From Oscheius onirici (Eukaryota > Nematoda > Chromadorea > Rhabditida > Rhabditidae), in contig OW051472.1 of assembly GCA_932521025.1 (NCBI GenBank), forward strand, positions 7,502,001 to 7,566,000: DNA of 64,000 nt. Reading direction: 5' to 3'. The notes beneath the pieces are model-generated. The model was not told where the DNA came from and searched no databases. It saw only the letters and a list, made by a program, of their open reading frames with translations. Position numbers and translations under genes: made by a program. This document shows positions 12,181 through 24,894 of the stretch, one piece after another (position 1 is the stretch's first letter; every line of letters starts with the position of its first letter).

Positions 12181-15067
12181 GCTCCTTGGTACCAACATGT
12201 TTAATACGAGTTCGAGAAATTGCTGTTAACGAAAGGTGGTCATATCCCGTAAGCAGCCTCGAGCAGGCTTGAGACCAAAAGGCCAATATGTCCTTGAAGA
12301 ATTATGCCTCGAGGAACCGGTAGGCCAGAGGACATAATAGGCATATCATTGAGGAAATGAATGACAATTGACGTGAATTCTTGTTCCAACAGGGGCTTTG
12401 ACTGTAACATGACTGAAGAGGGATTGACTCATAGCCCAAAAGGACATGAATTACTCAGTTGTTTGGTCTTCCCCCTCTCTTCCCGAAATTCAAGTGGGAC
12501 CTCTTTCGCTCTCCTTCTCATTTGGCTTTGCGTCATGTGACGACTACTCTCTTGACTGGTCTCTTTCCATTTTGTGTACACGACCTGGGAAAATCCAAAG
12601 CCAAAAATGAAGAAACGAGCCTGCGTCACTGATAAATTAATTTCTCAGAGAGCGCGGTGCGGAAAATATTACAGCTGGACTTTAGACTTCTTAAATTGGA
12701 TTTTTCCACCAAGGGGAGCTATATTTGGAGCCTTGATCGAGTGTATTTCCCAGATGTGGTTCAGGGAAAGACGGCTATGTCTTTTCTTGCATTTTTCCGA
12801 AAGTCTTCGTCCAGATAACTCCGTCATTCCTTTGCTTCCTTTTATCCACTCCTATCCGTATTACTGAACAGTGAAGTTACTTACAAACTTTCATTAAAAA
12901 AGTAACAGCTACAGAAGTTTTTATGGAAAAGACCACAGTATACGGTCTTATTGTTGTCAGAGTCTTCCACGAAAGATACAAGCCAGCTTTCCCATCTTAC
13001 GTTGTTGATCAGTGTCTAGCCGAGTCGGCTTGTTCTGACAATACTCAAATTTTTTTCTTTAATCGTTTTCTACTACCCTCTTTGAAGTTCTTCCTGTTTT
13101 TAGTGGATGTTTTCTAGGACAAGGTTTCGGTTTTGGTTGCCGTCAATATCTAGGATGTCTTGCCAAAATCGCCGAAAATATGTCAAATCGTTGTGCTTCA
13201 CGGTTATCAGCTGCCGGTTTCATGGTCTGCTTAATTCTTTCGAACCAGTCGTCCTAGACTACAAGCTCTAGAGAAGAGCATCTGATTCCAATTAAACACG
13301 AATGGCCCCTCGACAGGGCTCTCAATCCCTCCTTAATTTTGTTTTGATACTTTTTCTCTCCGTTCCCCCTCTCCATTCAGCTGTACCACCTGAAACGTAA
13401 CTAATTCAATGTATCGCTGACGCATTTCAGTCCCAGTATATCTGTAATATGATCAGTTCAGTTCTTTCATCTGTCTGACTCAGAGATGGTCCAATCGGTC
13501 AATTTCATCAAAAAAGGGAAATGTTCTTTCGATCTGGAGTTTTCTAGAACTTTCCTCTGAATGCAATCCAATTAAGAGAGGTAGTCGATCCGTTCCTGTT
13601 CAACAACGCATGATCATTAGTTCACACCAATGAGAATGTCACCTGCTCGACCAGGTTTCTCGTCAAAACTGATCGCTCAAACTACTATTGAAATGAGTAG
13701 AGATTATGTTTCTCCGCTTTGAATTTTCAAGCACCGTGGCCGATTTTCTTATATTTACCAACAGCCTACGGCAGTTTGCTCAGCCTCCGTAGTTTGGTAG
13801 AAGATTTTTAGTGAGCTGCTCTTGCTTGTTCTACCTTCAAACTACCATAGTCGCAATCAACTTTAAATTGATCCCAAGTCTCTGTGTGTGGATGTGTGTC
13901 TGAAGCTTTTATTGAGAGGAGCTTTGTGCGCAAATTAGTTTTTAACAAGTTGCGACAGGAAAACCAAGTGCGCGAAGTGTTGTAACGACTTTGGTAGTTT
14001 CATACTGGAACAGTGTGACTGGAATAGAGTGACAAGGGGAGAAGGGAAGGGGAACTAGGGCTGAGGCTCTGTGACAGAGCGAGATAAAAGAGAAGACAAG
14101 GAACTTATAACATTAGGAAGAGCGTTGCAAACCTTGTCCCTTCAAAATATATTTCGTCCTAAAAAAGGACCGAGCATGGCAGTACTTGACATGTTATCTT
14201 AGTCTCGACAATTGTCCGGAAACCTGACAGATAGACACCATGCACTTTAAAAAGAAAGATTCTTCAATATTTATCACAAACGGTCGTCCAGTCAATTCAT
14301 TTCAGCCCTTTGGTTCACTTTTTTAACAGCTTTGCTTTACAGCACAAATTCTAAAACCTGTTGAGCCTGTTTGATATCTGTACTGATCTGATCTGAAATG
14401 ACATGTAACTTCTTTGAGATCAGCCTTTTCTTGGCCATAACCGTCTGTAAGTCTGATTCAAAAGTCGAAGTTCAAAAGTATAATCTTAACCAAGCTTAAC
14501 CTCTTGTGCAGCCGCATGACCCGTCGTACTGCACCCTAGTTTATGACCTTACATACAATTTCTTGGTGAGAGGCGTCTTCTTCGAAACAACCTATTCAAC
14601 TCGATGTTATCGGTTATCTACTGACATTCGTACAACCCGTTCTGTTCTCTGCTTTCCGTCCTCGTTTCTGCTTTCATTAGCAGTTCAATCATCGTGGGCA
14701 CTGCTGCGATTTCTCATTGTCGTCATAGTCGCATGCATAACTCACAAATTGTGTTCTTCACGGTACTATGTTCCTTCCAATGTCAATGCCCTCTTCTGGT
14801 TTTTCACTTGCTTTTTAATTAGTCGGATGAATCAGACCGAAAGTTGATTGATCTTGTACCTTTCGCTGAACATACATAATGGACAGAAATGAGGCGAAAT
14901 ACTAGAAATCATTTCAAGACGCCTCGGCAAACTTGTATTTGCCGCTTCGTCAACTTTTTTTCGAAATTAAGAACCTTGAGTTTACGGTGTCTTCTGCTGC
15001 GGAAATATTGTGCACTTCTTTGCCAGAGATTCCTATGTGCCGATCCTCTCCTGTCCAACAGAGCAAT

Positions 15068-15325
15068 CAACTTTCGAGCTCCATCTGATCTCCTTTGGGA
15101 AGTGTTGGAAGCGTACCTGCTGATTGACTTGGCTCTAGACTCTTGGCATTGACTCTGGTGATACGCAGACCATGATCGGGCTTACTGAAGTAGGTCACGA
15201 ATGGTCTGGCCGAAAACAGAGTAGGCAACTATAGCTTTGGCAAAGTGTTTTAGCTTAATTCATTATCAGGTCCGGCTCTTTTTAGATCAATTAATATGAG
15301 CCAGTTGAATTATGTTAAGATATAC
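15068..15325 (+). repeat. Dispersed repeat family, copy 4 (longest)
   Basis: It holds all blocks in order: ctttcgagctcc, gaagtgttggaag, gactctggtgatacgc, gaaaacagagtagg, aactatagctttggcaaag, ggctctttttagatcaat and gttgaattatgtt. Confidence 0.6.
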
Positions 15326-18300
15326 AGGGTACGCTATAGAAGTGGCCCATTTTTTCCTTCAAAACTTTCAAGTAAGTCTCTCTTTTCCAACCCCTCCGAA
15401 TGATTCCGATTACCGGAAAGTGCAGCAATTCCCACGAGATTAATCTCCTACCGTACCGACCCTCGGCTTGTTTGTGTCAAGATGTGAATGTGACGTTCGA
15501 ATGTCATCCAGGCCGCTCTCTTACTGGAACGGGGGACGATTAAACCGGAAGAGATTAGATTATTTTGATAGAATAATTTAAAAAAAAGTTACGGTAGACT
15601 GTTGCTTTCGGATAAAAAGACTGATCTTCTGAACTGATCATCTTTCAATGAGTCAAAGTGCTGAAGCGTGAGATATTAGTTCTGCTCTGTACATGACTAA
15701 AAATGAAAAATCAAGAGATTTTTCTGCTTCTTTAGACTTATGTGCTGAAAGTGCCGACAAGAAGTCTTGGAACTACATAAATTCCATTCTAACATGACAT
15801 TTATTTAATTCGACCAACAAAAAACAACCACGGGTACAGTCATACAACTGCAAGAATCTAGTAACCATAAAACCTGCGTCAAACATACTTAGTTCGGCTC
15901 GTTATACCACTCGGCGCGATATGTGATTGACAAGTAATTTGACGACACAGCTGCCCCGGCTTCTACCATTCCGCCAGAGAGCCGAGTAACCATGATTTTT
16001 CTTCTACTTTCTGTCTCAAAGTTTTCCAGAATCTCTAAGCAAACAGTCGTGGATTGGAAGTAGGCTTTGAATTATTAATGGCGGTCCCTTCCACAATACA
16101 AGGCAAACATTCGGGCCCTCATTCTCTTTCTTGATTGCTTGAAGTCTAATCAAGACGCCAAGCCTCTTTTTACACTTCAATTTCTTCCTTTTCCACTCTT
16201 CTTGATGGGTGGTCGTCTGACTCTCTTTTCTCATTTCCTTTCACAATTTATTTTTTTACAGCAATTGATCCCAGACCGGCTAGCGGACAACTCTCTCAGA
16301 GAACGGAAGTGACCATCCGATCACATGGTAAGCGTTGTCAACTCCCTCTGTCCTGCTCATTTCCACTGGTGAAGAGAAAGAGAGACGCTTTCTTCTTTAT
16401 TGAAAACGTGAGCATAAAGAAAGCAGTAAAAGATGCAGCCACGCGCGCAGAAGCCACCACGTGTCTGGAGAAGAGAATGTATATAGTTTGTTTGTCAAAA
16501 AGCTGATGTCTCAGACTGTCTGGATCAGAGTTCAGGCAAAATTACTATCCCAGACTTTTCTGAGGTCAGAATCTCAGAAAGTCAGACACAGTTTCCCAGC
16601 ATTTATCTCGATCTTGAGCACAACTACTGCACATGTGGTGGATTGAGAAGACAGACATTAACTGCCTAGTCTTAAAATGTGCGTGAGAGAGAAACAGCAA
16701 CAAGGAAGCTGTCAAACAAGAGTTAGGACATCTGAACTGTTAAAAAGCTATGATGTCTGGCTGACTGCCTATTTGTCTGTCTGTTTGTCCATGGCCACGA
16801 GAATCGTCGTAGCTAGTCAAGAGTTGTCAGGATTAGGTAACAAGTCACTTTTGAACTTGGAGTTTTTACAGACTTTGGCTTCTACTGTGTCAGAGGGAAG
16901 TAGAAAGCTTTAGAAAACGGTAACGAACAGGTAGATAAGTTTGGTGCTACGACGCCGGCAGGCGACGAAGTCGTCTGGTACGGATGAAACCGTTACTGTA
17001 AGCTTCAACAGTTTGGAAAGTTGACTAACAGTTAGATCAGTGACAGTGATCTGATGAAAAGATCTTTCTAAACTTTCTCCCCCCTATGAATCTAAGGATT
17101 ACCGTAGCCAAAAGGTACAGTAGCATGTCCTCTTGATTTCCACACCCCGCTCAAGATTTGGATCTTTGATTCTCCAGACTCCGAAGAGTTCCAGTCAATT
17201 TTGTGTTAAGTGTGAAGATGATATGGAGTGACAGGTCGAGTCGTCCTTTGGTCTCTGAATAAAGGGCTCTGCAAGCCAAAGAGGACCTTCTTTGTCTCCC
17301 CCTGGAAGCACACTCACACATCTTGTTTGCACATACTGGCTTTCTGGGCCGTCTGAGAAAGAGCCTCTCTCTCTCGACTGCGCGAGGTCCCCTCTCTGTG
17401 TGTGGAATCGAAGCTGCTGCCAGCCGGGTGGCAGGCCAAGTGGAAATGGGCGGGGCGAGGGCCGGGCTCGATCAATAGCCGACTGCCGCATTCGCCTCTT
17501 TTCAGAGAGCATAATGTTAATGAAAATCCTCACCTGCGACTGCACAAATTTGATGGGACAAAACCACAGGTGGGTGATAAGCATTCTCTCTCCTCTCCTC
17601 TGTCTGATAGGCTCTCGTACTCGCGTCTTTTTCGACTGGAAAAAGGCACAAAACGAAGCCGAGACTTTTCTGGGACTCGTTGCGGATCAGCCTGCTACTA
17701 AGCCGGGAATCCCCTATGTTTTTTGACGATAACTTTTGGTCACTTCCGGTCAATCGTCTGCCTTTCCGGACGGGCCAAAAGTTATTTCCAAATCGGCTGA
17801 ACCGTAACTGTCCGTGACTTTTGCTGTGGAATCACCGACCCAACCTAAAATATCCGAACAATTTAGGGCTTTCCTTTGAAATTTCCAACCATTCCACTAT
17901 TACTACAAGCTACGTCTATCTACCAATCATTTGTAGTCGAATCATCTCTCATCTCGGCGTATTTCCGTCTGAGAACAAAATCGGATTGAATATGGCAGTT
18001 TGAGATGTTTTTTCTTCCCATTTTTAACACGTTCTTTTTTTAATCTGGCGGCAAAGTATTCCATTTGGAGTCAATCATGACTGTTTTCTATGAGGTCACT
18101 TACCCTTTGATTCTCTCACACGCGTGAAGGCTCTAGATGTTATCCTTTCTTTAATCGAAAATTTCCAACTTGTGTTTGAAAAAAATCTTGTTTTCCCCAA
18201 CAATTGAACAGGTGTAAGCTGACGTTTTTGCCCATAAATAATAGCAAGATTTTAGTGTTCAATCATCATTCAACGTAATGTTTTCCCCCATACTGTCTGT

Positions 18301-20300
18301 AGAAAATATGTGTTCAGGTTTTTTTCTCTCTTTTGCTCTCTTTCCGTGTGCATTCCACGAACATAGAATTGCAAATGAGACCCCTCTCCCTCTCTCCTTT
18401 TAATCCTTCTGAAATTCAGAAAATTTGCATCTTTCTCGACTTTTCAAAGTACGAAAATCAGGCTAAAAGGACGCCCGCGCGCGAGAGAAGGCTCCAACGA
18501 AATTCGAGAGCTCAAAAATAAAAACAGCGACGCCTCCCCGGCTAAAAACGTCTAGCTACGTCATGTGCCCGAATGTCAGACTCGGAAACTCAAGAAATGA
18601 GGGAATCTTTTTGAAGTTTTTGAAGGCTGACCGATTTTGTCTCAAAAGTCTTTTGGAGAGGCGAGAGGCGCGAAGTTATATCGTTTGGGATTTTGTTTTG
18701 AGGAGATGTTTCTGGAGAAGTTTCAGCTGCAGGCCAATGAAATTCATAATTTCCTTTCTTGATTTCGTAGTAGTTGTTGAGTCGGTTTCAAGGCGGTTTG
18801 AAAATTTCAGAAATATTTTCCATGACCTTGTTTTAGTCCATTTTTACAGTCACATAAAATCCTATTCAAGATTTTCTCGTCTCCGTCACCCGGAACACCT
18901 GCCCATTATGCTCGCGAAATTTCATATTATCCTACGGTAATTTGTGAGCCGAATACTTCCTCCAATAGCAAAGTTCAAAGAATTTTCTTTCTCTTCTTCT
19001 TCTTCTTGTGAGTCAATCATAAAGATCCCCAAGCTGATTCCACAACAAATTCAAGTGTCCGAGGAAGCTGTCCTCTTTCTTATGACAATTTTTCAGCAAT
19101 ACTGTCAACGAGAAACAAAGGACGTCTGCAATTGAAACTAATGACAAGTAAGTCCTTTTCCAATTGATTTAATCCTCTTTTGAATCATTTGACATGAGAA
19201 CGAAGACTACTCAGTTAACCTGAACTAATCCTTTCTTAGAGATGTCGCTTCTAATGAGACTGAGAATTAGCTCAATTCGAATGATTTGAGAGACCGAGAC
19301 AGTAATGAGGCAATTTGACGGGAGGAAATAAAAGAAGTCAGGGAATGTTCAACGTTCCACACTTTTTTGTCGCCTTAGTTTCAAAGTTTCGGCGCACTAA
19401 CACCCTAATAGTCCAGAAAACTGCAAAAACATATTGGATTTCCGAATAATAAGTATGAGAAAAATTAGACCTGTAGATTGCCTGTCTACTCCTAGTATTT
19501 TCCACGCTCTATGGGTTGTTTTGTACAGTGAATTCGATAAGCAAACCTTATAGGTGCAAAAGTAGCTAAAACTTAAAACTATGGACCAAACTATGGAGAG
19601 AGTCGAAAATACTATGATTACCGTAGGTATCAATTTTTGACAAAATAGCAACTTTCCCCGTTCAGAACATGCCTTTTCTTTTCAAGCCCAGAGATTCTCG
19701 TCGTTTTTCCCTTTCAGTCAAAGAACTGTGACACACAAGCACTGATTAAAGCCTATTCACTGGTTGTTATCGCCAAAAGAATCATTCTGATAATTGACTG
19801 TTACCTTCCTCAATAGCATGTATGTTATTGCCGCTCTCCCGAAGGGGAGCAGAGAATCTCCGAATGTCCTCCCCCACAAATCAGTCTCATCATCCGCTTT
19901 CTGCAATTACGAACTTTTGCTGCCCTTGCTTGGATTACGCACACACCGTCATGTGATTGTAATTTGAGAGCCGACGGCATCAAGAGCACACTGACTATTG
20001 GCAGTCTTTTCTGGGCTTGGAGAGGGGCCTATAGGTTCCTCTCTGGAATTATGAGCAATTTCCCTAAGCCAGGAGAGGATTACTTGCCAATTTACGAAGA
20101 ATCTCTGAAACGTGCCGTTTCTCAAGAAGCTCCTGCTTTGAGTTGAAGGTCATCTGACTAAGGCCAGTTCACTATCTAATTTGTTTTGGATAAGAAGGGA
20201 CAATTTGATGAAGGAAACATATAGAGAGAAAAAGATGGGAACGAACAAAAGACGCTCAGAAGTCCGGGTTTTGCCTAAAAACTCCCCAGTAGCTTGCTCA

Positions 20301-20330
20301 TTCCTTCCGGAAGGAATTAATTCCTTCCGG
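20301..20330. promoter_or_regulatory. Two overlapping perfect palindromes with ETS-like cores
   Basis: Bases 20301-20316 and 20307-20330 are each perfect palindromes built from ttccttccgg/ccggaaggaa. This places several GGAA cores back to back about 420 bp before the first RGS exon. CCGGAAG is the core recognised by ETS factors; a regulatory role is inference. Confidence 0.35.
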
Positions 20331-20747
20331 AGTCTTATTCTCGGAATTCCGATACCACTATGTACAGAGCAGAAGACCTATAATTTTGTTGTACCCAGAA
20401 GTTGTGCCCAAACGCAGGCAGGAATGTATCGGTATGAATAGTTTCGCAACCGGAACCGTCCTGAATGTCACTATTTTTTTCTAAATCCCTACTGAACAAA
20501 ATCCGACAACAAGCTTCTGAACGTTGCTCAAAGCAAGAATATCTTCCCGAGTTCCACAGAGAAGAGTCTCAGAAAAAGAGCACTGAATCAAAGTTCAAGG
20601 TGCGCCTTGTTTGGCCTTCTTGTTCTCCGCCGCGCTTTTCATTCTTTTTGCGTGGATTGCGGCGAAGCGAATTAATTAAAGGGCCCCGTGGCCTCGAGAA
20701 AGAGTTAGAAACACTTATTGGGGAAGACAATGAGCCACATTTTGCAG

Positions 20748-21249
20748 AGTCAGCTACGAGACGATAATCACGTGGCAGCAGAGCTTCGACAATCTGATGA
20801 ATCACAAACAGGGACAGAAGATTTTCGCCGAGTTCTTGAAAGGAGAATATTCGGATGAGAACATTTTATTTTGGCAAGCCTGTGAAGAATTGAAACGGGA
20901 GAAAAATGCGGAGAAGATTGAAGAAAAGGTAGGGTTTATTAAATGAATTAGCAATGTTCAAAACTTGCAGGCTAGAATTATTTATGAAGATTTTATCTCA
21001 ATTTTATCGCCAAAAGAAGTATCGTTAGATTCGAGAGTGAGGGAAACGGTCAACAACAATATGCAAAAACCATCTGCAAATACCTTCGACGATGCGCAAA
21101 GTCAAATCTACACATTGATGCAAAGGGACTCATATCCAAGGTTTGTTGCTTTTACAACCGGAACCGGAGCATGTAAACTGTCCAAAGAAATGGGATATTT
21201 GTCAAAATTAGTCCCAAGTTTTTGGCAAAGGTTAGTTAGTCACTTTTGA
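20748..21249 (+). CDS. RGS-domain protein, RZ type (RGS17/19/20-like); 5' exons not found
   Basis: A GTPase-activating protein for G-alpha subunits (Gi/Gz class in the RZ subfamily), acting at the inner plasma membrane. Exons 20748-20928 and 20971-21140 are clear; the tail is 21219-21249 if spliced, or read through to the same TGA (21247-21249). The domain reads from TWQQSFDNLMNHK, through SDENILFWQACEELK and ISILSPKEVSLDSRVRE, to FDDAQSQIYTLMQRDSYPR, the near-complete RGS fold with its conserved Asn and Trp positions. The first exon shown starts in phase 2 after a good acceptor (ttttgcag), so at least one upstream exon with the start codon and any Cys string is missing. The final 78-nt candidate intron is a multiple of three and open, so the last residues are uncertain. 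Confidence 0.85.
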
Positions 21250-22399
21250 AGTTGAGATATATTTTCGCTCCTGATGCGGCATCAGGGAGAGCACGGACAA
21301 GAGAAAAGGACCGATAAGGGGGCAGAAGATACAAAGAAGGAACGGATTGATAGGCATGGAGAGGGGGAGAGTAAACAGACTGAGACATGAAAAGATCGAC
21401 TGATCTGGACAGTATTTGGCAGACTGACAGACTGAAGACAGTTCTAAAGTTACACCGTGCACGCCAGACCAGATTTTTGCTTAGCTTTAAAGCTCCTTAT
21501 AGGCTACATTAAATTATCGTGTAATACTGATCTATTGGTGATCTAGAAGGAAAAGGTGTATAGTCAAAAGAGTAAATTCGGCACCAAAACTGAAACTGGT
21601 ACAACTAGTTTGGTATCCTTTCCACACCGATTTTTAATTTCTTTGAAAGTGTGGAAATATTCAACCTTCTATATTTTCTTTCAATTCCCTCCTTTCCAGG
21701 TTTCTCGCCTCTCCAATGTATAAAAATTTGGTTGGCGGCGGAACGGTCGAAGATCTCTAGAAGCCAAACGGAAGAAACCAGTGAGCTACTCACAAAACTG
21801 ACGGGACTATCTGACTCTGTACTCAACATCTTTCTCTTCGTGATCCCCTTTTGGAAAGAAAACCCCCTATTCAACAGTTGCCTTCGCCGTCCTTTTGTAT
21901 ATATTGGTCCCCACATATCCCCCGTCCTTTTTCCCAATGTCTAGTCTTCATCCCAATGATCTCTCAATCTGCCTTCTCTCTCTTCTCATTAGAGCTTCCA
22001 CGACTAGAGATTTTTAGTCGAGATTTCTATTTTTTTCACTCAGCTTTAAATAAAAACAAAGACGGCCGCCTTTCTCTTCATAGATAACAGTTTCCACATT
22101 CCGGTTCACATCCTCTTCATTTCAATTTCCCAATTGTGTTTCTGTGCACTTTTTTATCGCTTTGCTCCCCTCGTGTCAAAAGCAAGGGTCCCTATTTAAA
22201 AATGAAGTATGTATCAAGTGATTCGTCTTCATTTAGTGGTTCAGCGGGATCACAGTCGGAGAAACTTTTTGGCAGTTCTTACTTTTCTTGGAGTGAACAG
22301 TTACTTTGAAGTTCAAGGAAGAGCATCTGCAGATCTGCACGAAACAAGAGAGAAAACATCTTGAAAAATCTTGTCAAACTTGATTTGCTTAACTCTCGG
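21250..22399. other. Intergenic, no gene seen
   Basis: 3' flank of the RGS gene and left flank of the inverted duplication. ORFs on both strands at 21605-21944 overlap each other and show no domain or splice context. Confidence 0.4.
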
Positions 22400-22809
22400 C
22401 TTGTCAGATTTTTCGCTTGTCTTTGGACTCATTTGGTCGTCAGTGCTCCAGCTGTCTTCTTCTACTCCAGGTCAGGTATTTCTACTTTTCCAAACTATTT
22501 CCCTTCTTTCGCTCTGACTTTCTATTACTTTTCCCTTTAAACATTGACTAGGTTCTGTGCTTTTCCCGATCAACTCAGTTCCGAAAACTCCAGTCTTCAG
22601 CTCGAAGGCCGATTCGGGTTTCGGTAAGGATCTCTTCGGAGTGACTAGCAAATCGGGAATTTGGAGACTGGAGTACTGTCAGAGTGAATGGGTATTGGTA
22701 GTTGACAGTTCTCGCAAAATTGTAGTAGATATTGGAAACACTCGAATTCGTCTGTCTGTACACCCCTGTACAAATCCAGACTGAGAAAAAGTTTTCCTTC
22801 AGGAACGAA
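22400..22809 (+). repeat. Inverted duplication, left arm (410 bp)
   Basis: Reverse complement of 23786-24194. I compared the arms by eye and saw one difference, an extra T in the run at about 22488. This arm carries a backwards copy of the first PDZ-gene exon and supplies the stop codon of the PDZ gene that reads into it from the right. Confidence 0.9.
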
Positions 22810-24054
22810 AGATCTGGTCCATCTTATTCGAGAGCTGGTCCATCTTGGTCAGAATCAGCTGGACGTCCGAAGGTGCCACATTGCTGTCAGGAGACTGAAA
22901 CGCTTGTTGCTGAAGCGGAGGCTGTTGTGGCTGAGAAGCAGACTGAGAAGGAGGCTGCTGTGGCTGAGGTGGCGGTGGAGGTTGCTTGTCCGGAACACGA
23001 CGAAGCATTCCCAGGCGACAGCTCTGATCGGCCTGAATGAGCTGCGCGAATGAGCTGCGAATGAGATTCTCCGTAATCTTGACAGCCAATCCGACCTGAG
23101 GCTGGTTCAGAAAGCCCATCTTGGTGCCAGCCAGGCTGACTTGAAGCTTGGCATTGAAGCGACGCTCGACTGATGGCATTGCCAGGGAAGCATTCATCAG
23201 CTGTTCCATCTGATCAATCGACTTTGGGCTGGTGGGACGAGAGATGAAGAGAGAGACAGTTCCAGTCTTCTTCAACGAGTCGAGGCTGACGTCGCGGCAC
23301 TGATCGCGTTCCAGAATGAGAATGCTGTTGACTTCAATGATCTGGTCGAGTTCCTTCACCAGACCAAAGCACATGGTTCCCGGGACAACTGTACTGACGA
23401 GGACGATATTCTCGGCAGTGCCGACGTTCTTGACCAACATGCCGAACTTGAGCTCCTTCTTGTGGTTGACAGTGACCAGCATGTAGTCGAATCTGGAGAT
23501 AGAATATCAGTCACTTCCTATTTTACTGTCTCCCAGTCTCTGCTCCTGTTCTTGTCACTAATTTACACTGTAGCCTACCACACTTTCAGACTCTCATACT
23601 GTCACTGCCTAATACTGCTTCTGTCTCTCCCAGTTTCATACAGTTTCTGTCTCTTATACTCTGTCACTGTCATCGCTGTCCCATACTGTCACTGCCTCAT
23701 ACTGTCATCAATTTCTCATACAGTTACTGTTTGTCTCTTTGTTCCCCTCAGGTTACGTTAAACTCACCCCGGTTTCATGATAACGTTCGTTCCTGAAGGA
23801 AAACTTTTTCTCAGTCTGGATTTGTACAGGGGTGTACAGACAGACGAATTCGAGTGTTTCCAATATCTACTACAATTTTGCGAGAACTGTCAACTACCAA
23901 TACCCATTCACTCTGACAGTACTCCAGTCTCCAAATTCCCGATTTGCTAGTCACTCCGAAGAGATCCTTACCGAAACCCGAATCGGCCTTCGAGCTGAAG
24001 ACTGGAGTTTTCGGAACTGAGTTGATCGGGAAAAGCACAGAACCTAGTCAATGT
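22799..24054 (-). CDS. PDZ-domain protein with Pro/Gln-rich tail, partly within an inverted duplication
   Basis: A minus-strand gene. The large exon 23492-22799 encodes a PDZ-like domain: LKFGMLVK, then VSTVVPGT, then ELDQIIEVN, then LDSLKKTGTVSLFISRP, matching the carboxylate loop, the GDxIxxVNG-like strand and the final strand of PDZ folds. A linker, a Pro/Gln run (about residues 170-205 of the exon) and a heptad-like end (ILTKMDQLSNKMDQI) follow. The upstream exon(s) lie in the right arm: an exon ending at 23768 reads FSFRNERYHETG in phase with the PDZ exon. A further 5' segment reads KSGIWRLEYCQSEW if a 94-nt intron is assumed. The stop (TGA, 22799-22801) is formed by sequence of the left arm, so the C-terminus may be truncated. 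The start codon was not found. Partner unknown. Confidence 0.6.
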
Positions 24055-24194
24055 TTAAAGGGAAAAGTAATAGAAAGTCAGAGCGAAAGAAGGGAAATAG
24101 TTTGGAAAGTAGAAATACCTGACCTGGAGTAGAAGAAGACAGCTGGAGCACTGACGACCAAATGAGTCCAAAGACAAGCGAAAAATCTGACAAG
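23786..24194 (-). repeat. Inverted duplication, right arm (409 bp)
   Basis: Reverse complement of 22400-22809 apart from one base. It contains 5' exon sequence of the PDZ gene in the sense orientation of that gene, so this arm is probably the original copy. Confidence 0.9.
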
Positions 24195-24894
24195 ATATTT
24201 CGACGAGTCTTGACAAGTTTAATTAAGAATATTTTTCCCGCTTACCTCGTTTCAAGCAGAATTCTGCTCTTCCTCAAACTTCCCAGTAAATGTTCAAACA
24301 AGCCGTAAGACATCGCAGTACTTCAGAATGCTTGTATCGCAAAGCATTCTTTGAATCTCAAAGAGTTCACCCATCCCAGATTTGGCTCACATTGACGTAA
24401 TTGGAGTAGTCGGGGAGTGCCCGTGTTCGCCCATCGACTCGCCTCCAAAAACTCTTCAACTCTCCCAAAGAAATACTTTCTTCCACCTTTCAAGGCATCA
24501 AATCCCAAAAACGAAGGAAGTTGGTTCTTAGCTGGCAATTTCCCCCATAAAGCGTAGCTCTCTCTCTATTTGTCTATTGTGCCTGGCCGGAGGGGACTCC
24601 GCCTCCATTCCCCTATTTCACGACCTACCTCACAGCCTCATTTTGACCTGAACTCTTGGATCCAACTCTTTTGTCGTCTCTTGTCCTGCAAGATGGCTGT
24701 TCCTCCGCCCAGACAGTACGTTTACCTCATTTTTCAGAGCTGCGCCCCGAAATTTCAAAGTCCCTCCATTGTTCTCAACAAGCGGCAACAAGGAATTGAT
24801 TATGAGCAGTCGGATTAATAAAGATTGCCCGGCCGAGTGCATCCGAAAACGAATCCCTCCGCCCTTCAATTAATCTCCCTGGATACTTGGATAC
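24195..24894. other. Upstream region of the glutaminase gene
   Basis: Between the inverted duplication and the glutaminase start. Only short ORFs are present. It probably holds the glutaminase promoter and the 5' end of the PDZ gene, neither of which I can locate. Confidence 0.35.

Larger units (their letters stand above)
9679..20747. other. Long gene-poor region upstream of the RGS gene
   Basis: About 11 kb with no complete gene that I can support. It contains a decayed gag-like relic (11012-11306), two dispersed repeat copies (12018-12180, 15068-15325) and a GC-rich stretch around 17290-17480 with a GC-box-like gggcggggc, where long ORFs on both strands probably reflect composition. Unlocated 5' exons of the RGS gene probably lie near its right end. 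Short ORFs at 20051-20146 (start ATGAGCAATTTCCC) and 20465-20600 are candidates, but neither joins the RGS exon in phase. Confidence 0.45.

Noticed and set aside
17195-17726. Overlapping ORFs of 129 and 144 codons on opposite strands
   Set aside because: GC-rich composition removes stops on both strands; no domain, membrane segment or splice pattern supports either.
20465-20767. Upstream ORF as first exon of the RGS gene
   Set aside because: Its donor after KFK is phase 0, while the clear RGS acceptor at 20748 needs two preceding bases. Joining further in would lose the conserved Trp of the domain.
23462-23761. 99-codon plus-strand ORF between the duplication arms
   Set aside because: It lies in an intron of the minus-strand PDZ gene and consists of a degenerate tcatactgtcac-type local repeat.
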